Positions 44,933 through 55,189 of a stretch of DNA of 64,000 nt are shown here, in pieces (the stretch's first letter is position 1; the number at the start of each line of letters is the position of its first letter). This DNA comes from JBBROS01 sp965260995 (GTDB lineage: Bacteria; Pseudomonadota; Alphaproteobacteria; Acetobacterales; Acetobacteraceae): positions 2,170,001-2,234,000 of the forward strand of contig CBDHCD010000003.1 of the NCBI GenBank assembly GCA_965260995.1. The letters are read 5' to 3'. Position numbers and translations under genes: made by a program. The notes under the pieces were generated by a model. It searched no databases. It saw nothing but the letters and a program-made list of their open reading frames with translations, and was not told where the DNA came from.

Positions 44933-46201
44933 CTAGCGCAGCGCCGCGGCCTGGTAGAGCAGCAGGAGCGCCGCCGGCAGGATCAGCAGCGCCGCCTGGC
45001 GCGAGACCAGCCACACGCGCTGGCCGAGCAGGACCAGGGCGGCGGCGACCACCGCGGCGCAGATCACGCCCACGTCCCGCGCGCCGGTGGCCAGCAACGC
45101 CAGGTTATAGGCGATGCAACTGAGCCACACGGCGTCGATCAGGTGTCGCTGCCAGCAGTGCCGCAACGTCCATCGCGCGACGCCCAGCAAGGCGAACAGC
45201 GCGACCCAGATGGCGTCGAGGCTCAGGGCCGAGAGGCTGTCCGGCACCACGTCGTCCATCGGCCAACCGGTGAAGAAGGCGACGGCGGTCCCGACCAGCC
45301 CGCCGAGAGCGAACAGCCCCGTCGTGAACGCCAGCGTGCCGCCGAGGCGGCCGTCGGCGACGCGGCGCAGCCCGGCGGCCGAGGTCGCCAGCAGCCCGAG
45401 CATCAGCACCTGCCCGCAAGGCCGCAGCCCGTAGGCCACGTCCAGCTCGGCGCGGACGACGCGCAGCGGGTCCACGCTGGTGCCGAAGCGGTACCAACAA
45501 TACTCGTAGGCGGTGGCGAGGCCGGCCGACAGCAGAGAGATGCCGAGCAGCGGCCAGATCTGCTGGTCCCGCCCGGCCGGCAAGGCTCGCCACAGCATCA
45601 GCCAGGTGAACACTCCCGCCGCCAGGATCGCCTGTGACACGTCGAGCTTCGATTGCAGCACGTAGTGGACGAGTCCGAGCACGGTGATGCCGTAAGCCAG
45701 GCGATGCAGCCGCTTCCAGTCGCGGCCGAGGTGGCGGATCCAGCCGTCGGTCGAGGTCGCGCCCAGCGCCACCAGGCCGAGCAGCGCGGCGAAGCCGATC
45801 GTCAGGTAGAACCGCTTGAGGATCTCGCTCGCGATGGCCAGCACGCGCCAGTTCTGGTCGGCCGCGTAGAGCAGGAGGTGGATCAGCGCGTAGCAAAGGG
45901 CGGCGTTGCCCACCATCCGGCGGACGACGACGATGTTGGGCGTCCCGGCCAGCGATTTCAGCGGCGACACGACCAAGGAGGCGACCAGCATCCAGATCGC
46001 CCAATAGCCGGTGGCGTGGATCGCCGCGTTGACCGGCCGCGCACCCATCATGTCGGCGCAGAAGCGCACCGCGATCCACAGGCCGGGCAGCAGCAGCAGG
46101 CCGAAGGTGACGGCGCGGACCGGGTGCAGGCGGCCGCGCCGGTCCGTCCACGGCACCAGGTCCGGCCAGCTCGGAGCCACCTTGGCCAGCAGCATCCTCA
46201 T
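44933..46201 (-). CDS. MsrQ-like ferric-reductase-type heme membrane protein, enlarged
   Basis: 422 residues with many membrane helices. The N-terminal 210 residues match the MsrQ/YedZ ferric-reductase-like heme b protein: GYWAIWMLVASLVVSPLKSL, VVRRMVGNAALCYALIHLLLY, and RDWKRLHRLAYGITVLGLVHYVLQ with the expected His ligands. MsrQ passes quinone electrons to the periplasmic Met-sulfoxide reductase MsrP. Here the chain runs on about 150 residues with 4-5 more helices, and no msrP is adjacent; three exported paralogues are. ATG at 46201 overlaps the upstream stop by four bases. Whether it serves an MsrP encoded elsewhere is unknown. Confidence 0.75.
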   Translation of the reverse strand: MRMLLAKVAPSWPDLVPWTDRRGRLHPVRAVTFGLLLLPGLWIAVRFCADMMGARPVNAAIHATGYWAIWMLVASLVVSPLKSLAGTPNIVVVRRMVGNAALCYALIHLLLYAADQNWRVLAIASEILKRFYLTIGFAALLGLVALGATSTDGWIRHLGRDWKRLHRLAYGITVLGLVHYVLQSKLDVSQAILAAGVFTWLMLWRALPAGRDQQIWPLLGISLLSAGLATAYEYCWYRFGTSVDPLRVVRAELDVAYGLRPCGQVLMLGLLATSAAGLRRVADGRLGGTLAFTTGLFALGGLVGTAVAFFTGWPMDDVVPDSLSALSLDAIWVALFALLGVARWTLRHCWQRHLIDAVWLSCIAYNLALLATGARDVGVICAAVVAAALVLLGQRVWLVSRQAALLILPAALLLLYQAAALR

Positions 46202-46755
46202 CGCGGCGGCCGGCGCTCCACCCTGTTGTAATCGGGCGGGACGACGAACACCGCCGGGTCGATCGGGCCGTAGGCGACGCGGGTCGCGACGGCGATCACC
46301 TGCGGCCCGTGGCGGGCGCGCAGCATGACGCCGTCGGCGGTGAAGCAGGCGAGCGTCGCCCGGCCGCCGGTGTCGGTGGTTTCCCACTCGGTGCAGGGCA
46401 GGCCGGCCACCTGGTCCTGGCCACGGCGGACGAACCCGCCCCCGGGGGCTGTTCCAGGGGTCGCGCCCGGCACGGCGGACGGCGGCGCCGGCAGGTCCAG
46501 CACGCCGCGGTCGGCTTCGCTAACCGCCAGCATCGTGTGCGCCCGATAGTCCACGATCATGTAGAAGCCCGGTGTCGGCGTATCGAGGCGGAGCCGTTGC
46601 GCGCCCACGTCGAAGCGCGACCGCTGCTCCACCGTCTGCCCGCCCTGGCCGACGCGGTAGGTCACGTCCACGTCCCGCGTCGGCAGCGACGCCGGCCGGT
46701 CCTGCGCCGCCGCGGCCGAGGACCACAGCAGGACGGCTGCCAACATGGGCCTCAC
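46198..46755 (-). CDS. Exported protein, third of three paralogues
   Basis: 185 residues: signal peptide (LAAVLLWSSAAAA), then TRDVDVTYRV. Two Cys 16 residues apart in GLPCTEWE (C121) and LACFTADGVMLR (C137), and a C-terminal VAYGPIDPAVFVVPPDY. Related in these three places to the two genes upstream. A Pro/Gly/Ala-rich insert (PGATPGTAPGGG) precedes the first Cys. It resembles the loosely defined DUF4412-type secreted proteins. Start overlaps the previous stop; stop overlaps the MsrQ-like start. Confidence 0.7.
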   Translation of the reverse strand: MRPMLAAVLLWSSAAAAQDRPASLPTRDVDVTYRVGQGGQTVEQRSRFDVGAQRLRLDTPTPGFYMIVDYRAHTMLAVSEADRGVLDLPAPPSAVPGATPGTAPGGGFVRRGQDQVAGLPCTEWETTDTGGRATLACFTADGVMLRARHGPQVIAVATRVAYGPIDPAVFVVPPDYNRVERRPPR

Positions 46756-47423
46756 GGGGCCGTCCGCCCAAGGCCGAGGCCGTTCGCCAGGTCTTTCAAG
46801 CTCCCTGGCAAGCTCCCTGGCAAGCTGCCTAGCAGGCCGGCGTCCCCGAGCATGATGTAGCCGGGCGGCGGCTCGAACAGGTCCCGCGGCAGCGCCTCAT
46901 AGCGCACGGAGAGCGCCGTGAAGCGGCCCGGCCTGCCTTGGATCTCGCCCTGGCCGCGCAACGGCACGCCGTCCCCGGTCAGGCACACCGACCCTGGCGT
47001 CTTGCCGCCCTCGATCCGGTACTCGGTGCAGGACAGGCCCGCGACCATCGCCCGGCCGCGCGGCGACAGCCGGGCGCCGGCGAGCGTGAGCGGCCGCAAC
47101 TGGTCAGCCCGCACCTGGATCGGCAGCACGACGCGCAGCCGGGTGTCGATCACCTGGCCGGTGTTCGTGGCGAGGTCGAGCAGCGCGACCTGGGCGCGGC
47201 CGTCGGCCTCGGCCCGAAGCTGCCGACGCGCGGCGCTCCAGGACAGCCGCACGGGCGCGTCAAGGCCGCCCGGCACCAAGCGGGTGGCCTCGCCCTCGAC
47301 GCGGTAGATCGCCACCACGTCGCGGGTCGGCTGGAGCGGCGGCTGCTGCGCGAACGACGCGGCCGGGCCGAACTGGGCCAAGGCGAGCAATGCCGCGGCC
47401 GGCGTGGCGAGCCGGGCGCTCAC
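46752..47423 (-). CDS. Exported protein, second of three paralogues
   Basis: 223 residues from GTG 47423 (GTGA overlap with the upstream stop). Signal peptide (ALLALAQFGPAASFA), TRDVVAIYRV, paired Cys in GLSCTEYR (C132) and SVCLTGDGVPLR (C147), and C-terminal VRYEALPRDLFEPPPGY. The tail carries a short repeat (GSLPGSLPGSL). Function unknown; the spaced Cys pair may form a disulfide in the periplasm. Confidence 0.68.
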   Translation of the reverse strand: MSARLATPAAALLALAQFGPAASFAQQPPLQPTRDVVAIYRVEGEATRLVPGGLDAPVRLSWSAARRQLRAEADGRAQVALLDLATNTGQVIDTRLRVVLPIQVRADQLRPLTLAGARLSPRGRAMVAGLSCTEYRIEGGKTPGSVCLTGDGVPLRGQGEIQGRPGRFTALSVRYEALPRDLFEPPPGYIMLGDAGLLGSLPGSLPGSLKDLANGLGLGRTAP

Positions 47424-48037
47424 GGCTCCGGCCCTTGCGGCGCGGACCCCAGCCGGTCGAAGTCGAGCGGCACCAGGTAGTCCTCCGGCGGCAGGGCTTG
47501 GTAGCGGATCGCGAATGCCTCGATCACGTTCGCCTTGCCTGGCGCCTTGCCCGGCGGCGTGCCCAGCGGCATGCCCGGCGGAACCGGGCTTTGGCGGCGC
47601 AGCACGATGCCGTCCTTGGTCACGCACGAGGCGCTGTGGACGCCGTCCTTCACCTCGTCCCAGACGGTGCAGCGCTGGCCGGCGATGCTGGCCTCGCCCT
47701 TGCGCGCGTATCGCGCGCCGTCGTCGCCGACGGAGAACAACGCGTGCGGCCCCGATGCCCACGGCAAGCTGATCGTCGCTCGCTGCAGCGGGACGACCAT
47801 CACCAGCGATTCCGTAATCGGATCGGCGATCAGGTAGGTCTGGTCTGGCAGGTCGAGCCGCAGCGTGTTGCGGCCTGCGCGCACCGACAGCCGCACGTCG
47901 ATCGGCTCGCCGGCCGCGGGGATCACGTGATAGCCGATCAGCGCGTCGCGGGACGGCTCGGCCGGCGGCTGGTCAGGCGCCGGGCCGGCCGCGGCCAGCA
48001 GGAGCGCCGCCGCGATGACGCGGAGCCGGCCGCTCAT
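47420..48037 (-). CDS. Exported protein, first of three paralogues
   Basis: 205 residues. Signal peptide (VIAAALLLAAAGPA), SRDALIGYHVIP, paired Cys in GQRCTVWD (C123) and SASCVTKDGIVLR (C138), C-terminal IRYQALPPEDYLVPLDF. Short PG-rich insert (PGMPLGTPPGKAPGK) after the second Cys. Start overlaps the aat stop (ATGA), so it is coupled to aat. Confidence 0.68.
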   Translation of the reverse strand: MSGRLRVIAAALLLAAAGPAPDQPPAEPSRDALIGYHVIPAAGEPIDVRLSVRAGRNTLRLDLPDQTYLIADPITESLVMVVPLQRATISLPWASGPHALFSVGDDGARYARKGEASIAGQRCTVWDEVKDGVHSASCVTKDGIVLRRQSPVPPGMPLGTPPGKAPGKANVIEAFAIRYQALPPEDYLVPLDFDRLGSAPQGPEP

Positions 48038-48705
48038 CCGGCAATCTCGGGGCGCCGCAACGTGCGGATCTCGGCCAGCAGGTCCTCCGGCTCGGGATCG
48101 GAGATCCAGGCCGCGCCCACTTGCACCGCGGCCGCCAGCATCGCCTTGTAGGCGTCGCGCGGCACCTCGACGGCCCCGAACTGCGCCAGGTGGCTGGTGA
48201 CGAACTGCGTGTCGAGCAGCGCGTAGCCGCCCAGCCGCATCCGCGCGACCAGGTGGACGAGCGCCACCTTCGAGGCGTCGCGGGCGACGCTGAACATGCT
48301 CTCGCCGAAGAACACCGCCCCGAGCGACACGCCGTATAGGCCGCCCACCAGCGCGCCCCCCTGCCAGCACTCGACCGAATGGGCGTGGCCTTGGCGGTGC
48401 AGCTCCTGGAACAGGCGCTCGATGTCGGTGTTGATCCAGGTGTCCTCCCGCCCGGGGGCCGACGCCGCGCAACCGGCGATGACGGCGCCGAAGTCCCGGT
48501 TCGCCGTCACGTGATAGGGGCCGGACAGCACGGTGCGCAGCAAGCGCCGCGGCAGGTGGAAGGTATCGAGCGGCAGCACGCCGCGCTGCTCCGGGTCGAG
48601 CCAGTAGAGCCGCTGACCGCGCCGCGTCTCCGCCATCGGGAACAGGCCGACGCGATACGCCCGGAGCATCAGCTCCGGCGTGACTTCAATCGTCCGGCGC
48701 GACAT
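48034..48705 (-). CDS. aat: Leucyl/phenylalanyl-tRNA--protein transferase
   Basis: 223 residues. Aat adds Leu or Phe to N-terminal Arg/Lys of proteins for the N-end rule. Family blocks: AYRVGLFPMAE, YWLDPEQRGVLPLD, WINTDIERLFQELHRQGHAHSVE, GGLYGVSLGAVFFGESMF and LLDTQFVTSHLAQFGA. It heads the minus-strand chain aat-three exported paralogues-MsrQ-like. The ATG is preceded by a 243-base gap after accC with nothing clear in it. Confidence 0.95.
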   Translation of the reverse strand: MSRRTIEVTPELMLRAYRVGLFPMAETRRGQRLYWLDPEQRGVLPLDTFHLPRRLLRTVLSGPYHVTANRDFGAVIAGCAASAPGREDTWINTDIERLFQELHRQGHAHSVECWQGGALVGGLYGVSLGAVFFGESMFSVARDASKVALVHLVARMRLGGYALLDTQFVTSHLAQFGAVEVPRDAYKAMLAAAVQVGAAWISDPEPEDLLAEIRTLRRPEIAG

Positions 48706-48948
48706 GGGACCGATCGTGCGACAAACTCATCGTCCTCGACGCCGGCTGACCCGGCTGCTGTTGCGCTGCGACCGCGCTCGTGACGCCCCTGACCTTAACA
48801 GGACATGTATGGTGCCGCACCATCCGTAAAACCCTGGCGCGGCCGGCGGCGGAGAAGTTTTCCCGCCTGCTCTTCTCCCCTGGCGCGCACGGAGGCCGAT
48901 CCGGCCGGACAGGCCCGCATCGGCCCCCGCGGTCGGAGCGACGTGGGA

Positions 48949-50295
48949 TCAATGCGCCGCGCCGGCGACGAACCGCTCCAGCCAGTGGATCGTGTAGTCC
49001 CCCGCCTCGAACTCCGGCGCGTCGAGGATGCGGCGGTGCAGCGGCAGCGTCGTCTTGATGCCGTGGATCGCGAACTCCGACAGCGCGCGGCGCATCCGGG
49101 CGATGGCCTCGGGCCGGGTCGGGGCGTGGACGATGAGCTTGGCGACCATGCTGTCGTAGAACGGCGGCACGACGTAGCCGGCGTAGAGCGCGCTGTCGAC
49201 GCGCACGCCCAGGCCCCCCGGCGCGTGGAACAGATCGACCCGGCCCGGCGTCGGCATGAACGTGTCCGGGTCCTCGGCGTTGATCCGGCACTCGATGGCG
49301 TGGCCGCGGAAGCTGATCGCCTCCTGCTCGTAGCCGAGCCGGGCGCCGGCGGCGATCCGCACCTGCTCGCGCACCAAGTCCACGTCGCACAGCATTTCAG
49401 TGACCGGGTGCTCGACTTGCAACCGCGTGTTCATCTCGATGAACGCAAACTGGCCGTCCTGGTAAAGGAACTCCAGGGTGCCGGCGTTGCGGTAGCCGAG
49501 CTGGCGCAGCCCGGCGGTGACGATGCCGCCCAGCCCGTCCCGCGCCGCCGCGCTCAGCGCCGGCGACCCGGCCTCCTCCAGCACCTTCTGGTGCCGGCGT
49601 TGCAGGCTGCAATCGCGCTCGCCGAAATGGACCACGTTGCCGTGGGCGTCGGCCAGCACCTGCAACTCGATGTGCCGGGGCCGGTCGAGGTACTTCTCCA
49701 GGTAGACGGCGTCGTCGCCGAAGGCCGTGCGGGCCTCGGTGCGGGCGAGCGTCCAGGCGTCCTCCAGCCCCTCCTCCGACCGCGCCACCTTCATGCCGCG
49801 CCCGCCGCCGCCGGCCGCCGCCTTGATCAGCACCGGGTAGCCGACCCGCCGCGCCACCTCGCGGGCCTGCTCCACCGTGTCGAGCGCGCCGTCCGAGCCC
49901 GGCACCAGCGGCACGCCGATCGAGGCCATCGCCGCCTTGGCCGCGATCTTGTCGCCCATGGTGCGGATGTGCGCCGCGGACGGCCCGATGAACGTCAGGC
50001 CGTGCGCCTCGACCATCTCGGCGAAGCCCGCGTTCTCGCTGAGGAAGCCGTAGCCGGGGTGGATGGCGTCAGCGCCGGTGACGAAGGCGGCGGACAGGAT
50101 GGAGGGGACGTGCAGGTAGCTGTCCCGCGCCGGGGCCGGGCCGATGCACACGCTCTCGTCGGCGAGGCGGACGTGCATGGCGTCGGTGTCGGCGGTCGAG
50201 TGGACGGCGACGGTGCGGATGCCCAGCTCGCGGCAGGCGCGCTGGATGCGGACCGCGATCTCGCCGCGGTTGGCGATCAGGATCTTCTGGAACAC
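48949..50295 (-). CDS. accC: Biotin carboxylase subunit of acetyl-CoA carboxylase
   Basis: 448 residues, GTG start directly after the accB stop. ATP-grasp enzyme that carboxylates the biotin of AccB. Blocks: FQKILIANRGEIAVRI, GGGGRGMKV (Gly loop), EMNTRLQVEHPVTE (Mg/biotin region) and NAEDPDTFMPTPGRV. Part of the accB-accC pair; accA is at 12.7-13.6 kb. Confidence 0.97.
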   Translation of the reverse strand: MFQKILIANRGEIAVRIQRACRELGIRTVAVHSTADTDAMHVRLADESVCIGPAPARDSYLHVPSILSAAFVTGADAIHPGYGFLSENAGFAEMVEAHGLTFIGPSAAHIRTMGDKIAAKAAMASIGVPLVPGSDGALDTVEQAREVARRVGYPVLIKAAAGGGGRGMKVARSEEGLEDAWTLARTEARTAFGDDAVYLEKYLDRPRHIELQVLADAHGNVVHFGERDCSLQRRHQKVLEEAGSPALSAAARDGLGGIVTAGLRQLGYRNAGTLEFLYQDGQFAFIEMNTRLQVEHPVTEMLCDVDLVREQVRIAAGARLGYEQEAISFRGHAIECRINAEDPDTFMPTPGRVDLFHAPGGLGVRVDSALYAGYVVPPFYDSMVAKLIVHAPTRPEAIARMRRALSEFAIHGIKTTLPLHRRILDAPEFEAGDYTIHWLERFVAGAAH

Positions 50296-50772
50296 CTAGG
50301 CGATCACCAGCAGCGGCTGGCCGTATTCGACCGGCTGGCCGCCCGTGACCAGGATCTGCGTCACGACGCCGGCGCGCGGGGCCTTGATCTGGTTGAAGGT
50401 CTTCATCGCCTCGATCAGCAGCACGGTCTGCCCGGCCGTGACCGGCTGGCCGACGGTGACGAACGGCGTGCTGCCGGGATCGGCGGAGAGGTAGGCGATG
50501 CCGACCATCGGGCTCGGCACCGCGCCGGCGGGGGGCGGCTGCTCGTCGGCGGGCAGGGCGGGGCCGGTGGCCAGGGCGGGCGCGGCGGCCGGGATGGGCG
50601 AGGCCGGTTGCGGCGGATGGATCGCCGCCTGCGCCGGGATCGGAGCCGGGGCGGCACGCGCGAGCCGCACGCGCCGCTCGCCATCCTGCAGCTCGATCTC
50701 GGTCAGGCCGCTCTCCCGCAGGACGGCGGCGAGGACGCGGATGGTGTCCTCGTCGAAGCCGATCCGGCTCAT
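50296..50772 (-). CDS. accB: Biotin carboxyl carrier protein
   Basis: 158 residues: short N-terminal oligomerisation helix, Pro/Ala linker (about 40-82), and the biotinyl domain with K124 in LLIEAMKTFN, the biotin-lysine motif EAMK. It swings carboxybiotin between AccC and AccA-AccD. Stop TAG touches the accC start. The 243 bases before it (50773-51015) hold no clear gene. Confidence 0.96.
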   Translation of the reverse strand: MSRIGFDEDTIRVLAAVLRESGLTEIELQDGERRVRLARAAPAPIPAQAAIHPPQPASPIPAAAPALATGPALPADEQPPPAGAVPSPMVGIAYLSADPGSTPFVTVGQPVTAGQTVLLIEAMKTFNQIKAPRAGVVTQILVTGGQPVEYGQPLLVIA

Positions 50773-51015
50773 GACAGGAACCCCGTCCAGGGCCGCGCCC
50801 GAAGAGGCTCGGGCCTCAACCGCGGCCGGGACCGACGCGCGGCGCTCATGCTGGGGAACGGCTCGGGCGGGCGGGCAGCGAGATCACCGAAAGCATGGGC
50901 GCGCGTAGCATGGGCGCATGGCGCGGGCAAACGGTGGTGGCCTCCTCCCGCGGGCGCTGGCTGACTTCGGCACGGCATCGGGCCGGGAGGCCGGGCATCT
51001 GAGGCGATGCGCCGG

Positions 51016-51840
51016 TCAGGCCGCCCGCAGGGCCGCCCCGAACTTGCGCCGCCGCCGTTGCAGCAAGGCCCAGAACACCCGCGCCGCGCCGGCCGACACC
51101 CGCCCCCGCGGCGGCAGCCCGACCGATTTCAGGATCATCCCCACCGCGCGCTCGATGTGCCGGTAGCGGTAGAAGCCCATCGCCCGCCCCATGTAGGCCG
51201 CGATGCACCGCCCGTGCTGGTAGTCCAGGCTCTCCGGCTCGTTGCCGCAGTGGAACGCGTAGGCGAGCTCGTCGTCCTCGCTCTCGGTGATGCGGCCGGC
51301 GGCGATCCTGAGCCGGGTCACGAGGCCGATCTTCTCCCGCGCCAGGTATCGCTTCATGTGGTCGTAGAACAGCTTGAAGTGGCGGTACTCGTCGGCGGCG
51401 ATCAGCCGGCAGACGTGCTGCAGCACCGGCTCCGCCGTCGCCTCCGCCAGCGCCGTGTAGTAACTGCTCGTGCCGGTCTCCACCATGCAGCGCGCGATCA
51501 GCTCCCCGGTGCGGCTGCCCCGCACGGAGGCGTCCGCGTCGAGCGGCAGCTTGTAGCCGGCCTGGTAGCGGGCGAAGGCGCGCTCGAAATCCCAGCCCGG
51601 GTCGGCCAGCATCGCCCAGCGGCCCAGGGCGTCGCCGTGCTGCACCTCCTCCACCGCCCAGTTGTCGCTGGCCATGCGGAAATCCGGGTCGTCGAGGAAC
51701 ACCCGGCCGAGGTAGGTGGCGTAGTCGACGCCGTTGCGCTCCACCATCGCCGCGGCCTTGACCAAGGGGACGATCTCGGGATCAACCTTGCCGGGCTGGA
51801 AGGTGTCCCACGCCACGTCGTCGAGCGACCAATGCTTCAT
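51016..51840 (-). CDS. Ferritin-like diiron protein, acyl-ACP desaturase-like
   Basis: 274 residues, mostly helical. Two diiron motifs: EEVQH (E64, E65, H68) and DEYRH (E151, H154), as in the EENRH / DEKRH pair of plant-type acyl-ACP desaturases and relatives. The second block reads LIAADEYRHFKLFYDHMKRYL. Oxidation of a fatty-acyl or other hydrophobic substrate is the likely chemistry; the exact reaction is unknown. A basic C-terminus (LQRRRRKFGAAL) could touch membrane or ACP. It stands alone between accB and atpC. Confidence 0.75.
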   Translation of the reverse strand: MKHWSLDDVAWDTFQPGKVDPEIVPLVKAAAMVERNGVDYATYLGRVFLDDPDFRMASDNWAVEEVQHGDALGRWAMLADPGWDFERAFARYQAGYKLPLDADASVRGSRTGELIARCMVETGTSSYYTALAEATAEPVLQHVCRLIAADEYRHFKLFYDHMKRYLAREKIGLVTRLRIAAGRITESEDDELAYAFHCGNEPESLDYQHGRCIAAYMGRAMGFYRYRHIERAVGMILKSVGLPPRGRVSAGAARVFWALLQRRRRKFGAALRAA

Positions 51841-51973
51841 AGCGAACGCGTGAACCTTGAGCTTTGTCGGGCGATGGCGTGGCGGGCCGAACGCGCGAAG
51901 CCGGGCGAGCCTGGCTTCGGTGGCTTCGGCTTCGGCGGCGTTGCCGGGGGATGGCGCGGGAGCGTGGCCGCGG

Positions 51974-52381
51974 TCAGGACGCCTCGGCCGCCGCCAGCAT
52001 GGCGCGGGCGGACTGCACCCGGCTCATCGCGGCGTCGATGCCGGGCACGTCGTTCCTGTCCACGCCGGAGAGGGACTGCTCGGCCTCGGCGAGCCGGGCC
52101 TCGGCCGCCGAGCGCGACACTTCGGCCGCCGGCACGGCCTCGTCGGCCAGCACGGTGCAGCGCTCCGGGGTGATCTCGGCGAAGCCGCCGCTGACGAACA
52201 GGCGGCTGGTCGGCCGCCCGCCCTCGTGCAGCACGATCATGCCGCCGCGCAGCAGCACGATCATCGGGCTGTGCCCCGGCATCACGCCCATGTCGCCCTC
52301 TGCGGCCGGGATCACCGCCATGTCGACCGGCTGCGACAGCAGCAGCCGGTCGGGGCTGACGATCTCGAGCTGCGTCGGCAC
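51974..52381 (-). CDS. atpC: F1 ATP synthase epsilon subunit
   Basis: 135 residues from GTG 52381, two bases after the atpD stop. The N-terminal beta sandwich (LEIVSPDRLLLSQPVDM, PGHSPMIVLLRGGMIVLHE, FVSGGFAEITPERCTVLADEA) is intact and the C-terminal helical hairpin is short (about 88-135). It links the rotor stalk and inhibits ATPase. Confidence 0.93.
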   Translation of the reverse strand: MPTQLEIVSPDRLLLSQPVDMAVIPAAEGDMGVMPGHSPMIVLLRGGMIVLHEGGRPTSRLFVSGGFAEITPERCTVLADEAVPAAEVSRSAAEARLAEAEQSLSGVDRNDVPGIDAAMSRVQSARAMLAAAEAS

Positions 52382-52383
52382 GG

Positions 52384-53814
<1,431 letters not shown>

Positions 53815-54058
53815 CTCGTCCTCTTTCCTGCGCGGCCCTGGGGCGGGCGCTCGCGTTCATCGGCGTGTCATACGGGAGTGCGCGCCGGGTTGCCAGCGGG
53901 TCGGACAAAATATTGTCGTGGGGGGCGGGGCGGCAAGGCAGCCCCGGCGGGATGTGGGCGCGCGGGGGCCTCGTTCTCGCGCGCGCGCGGACGTCGCCGC
54001 CCTCCGGGGGGTGCGGCGCTGGCCGGTCGCGGGGGGCGGCTTTCGGTGGGGCGGGGTG

Positions 54059-54772
54059 TCAGCCGGGGGGTTGGCCCGGGAGTTGGCTGGGAGGTTGGCC
54101 GGGGGCTGGATCGGGGGTTGGATCGGGGGCTGGGCCGTCCTTGCCACCGGGGATGAGGTGGAGGGCCGGGCCTGGGGGCGCGGGCGGGGCGGCGGCGCGG
54201 GCGCGCAGGGCGGCGATGTCCTGGAGGGTGCGGCGCTTCCAGATGTAGGAGCGGGCCTGCACGGCGATGCCGAGGTCGCGGCAGATCTCCTCGATCACGT
54301 CGTCGACGGGGCGGCCCGCGAGGTCGAGCTCGAGCTCGGGGTCGTCGAGGCGCTCGGCGAACTCGGCGTGGAGGGCTTCGGCGTCGGTCTCGCGGCGCTT
54401 GCGGTGGATCGCGTCCTCGACGCCGCGGATGAGGCGAGCGCGGGCGGCGGCGCGGCGGGCCGGGCCGTGGATGGGATCGGGGGCGCCCTTGTCCGGGGCG
54501 GCGGCGACGTGCCGGGCGAGGGCGATGGTGCGGCGGACGGCGCGGGCGATGCGGTCGAAGGCGATGGTGGGGTCGGCGTCCGGGCGGTTCTCGGGGGTGG
54601 GCGTGGCGGCGGTGGCGCGCTCGTGGACGCGGCGGGCGAGGTCGGCCCCGCGGTCGATGAGGTCGTGGAGGACGGCGCGGTAGTAGGCGGCGTCGTCGGC
54701 CGGGGTGGGGGCGGGAGTGTTGGGGGTGGAGGGCATGGGAGAGACAGGACTATTTTCCGGGGAGGGGGTCAA
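54059..54772 (-). CDS. Hypothetical protein between atpG and atpD
   Basis: 237 residues, mostly charged helix (AYYRAVLHDLIDRGADLARRVHERA near 29-55; RRTIALARHVAAA; DDVIEEICRDLGI). Pro-rich low complexity lies at both ends (PNTPAPTPADD; PDPTPDPAPGQPP). The region RSYIWKRRTLQDIAAL is the most conserved-looking part. The tail is encoded by imperfect G-rich repeats. No membrane helix or known motif; similar proteins of unknown role occur in related bacteria. Same strand as the atp genes, but on the far side of mazEF. An ATG 12 codons downstream is a possible start. Confidence 0.65.
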   Translation of the reverse strand: MTPSPENSPVSPMPSTPNTPAPTPADDAAYYRAVLHDLIDRGADLARRVHERATAATPTPENRPDADPTIAFDRIARAVRRTIALARHVAAAPDKGAPDPIHGPARRAAARARLIRGVEDAIHRKRRETDAEALHAEFAERLDDPELELDLAGRPVDDVIEEICRDLGIAVQARSYIWKRRTLQDIAALRARAAAPPAPPGPALHLIPGGKDGPAPDPTPDPAPGQPPSQLPGQPPG

Positions 54773-54943
54773 GGGGGGCTGGGGGAGGGTTGCTGTTGGT
54801 TGGGGGCGGCTTGCCTGTTCTTCGGAAGCGAGGTCCGACCGCGGAGCTTGCGCCTTGTCGGAGCGGTCCTCAGCCCGAGCTTCGCTTGCTCGCGACCATG
54901 GAGGTATCTACTGTGTCGATACAAACAGGTGGGGAGGGCGGTG

Positions 54944-55189
54944 ATGCGAGGGGTGGTGAAGAAATGGGGCAACAGCGCCGCCGTGCGCATCCCGGCTTCC
55001 GTGCTGGAAGCCGCGGCGGTGCGGGTGGACCAGCCGGTTGACGTGCGGGAGGAAGGGGGGCGGATCGTCATCGAGCCGCTCCGGACGGGGCGCTACGACC
55101 TCGGGAGCCTCGTGGGCCAGATCACGGATGAGAACCGTCACGAGGCGGTTGACATGGGGCCGGCTGTCGGGCGGGAGGGTTGGCCGTGA
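54944..55189 (+). CDS. mazE: MazE-type antitoxin (AbrB/SpoVT fold)
   Basis: 81 residues: VKKWGNSAAVRIPASVLEAA is the AbrB/MazE swapped-hairpin DNA-binding start, followed by an acidic C-terminal part that would wrap the toxin. It is opposite in strand to the atp genes and overlaps mazF. The 171 bases before it include GTATC-N9-GATAC (about 54903-54921), a possible operator. A typical TA partner. Confidence 0.85.
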   Translation: MRGVVKKWGNSAAVRIPASVLEAAAVRVDQPVDVREEGGRIVIEPLRTGRYDLGSLVGQITDENRHEAVDMGPAVGREGWP

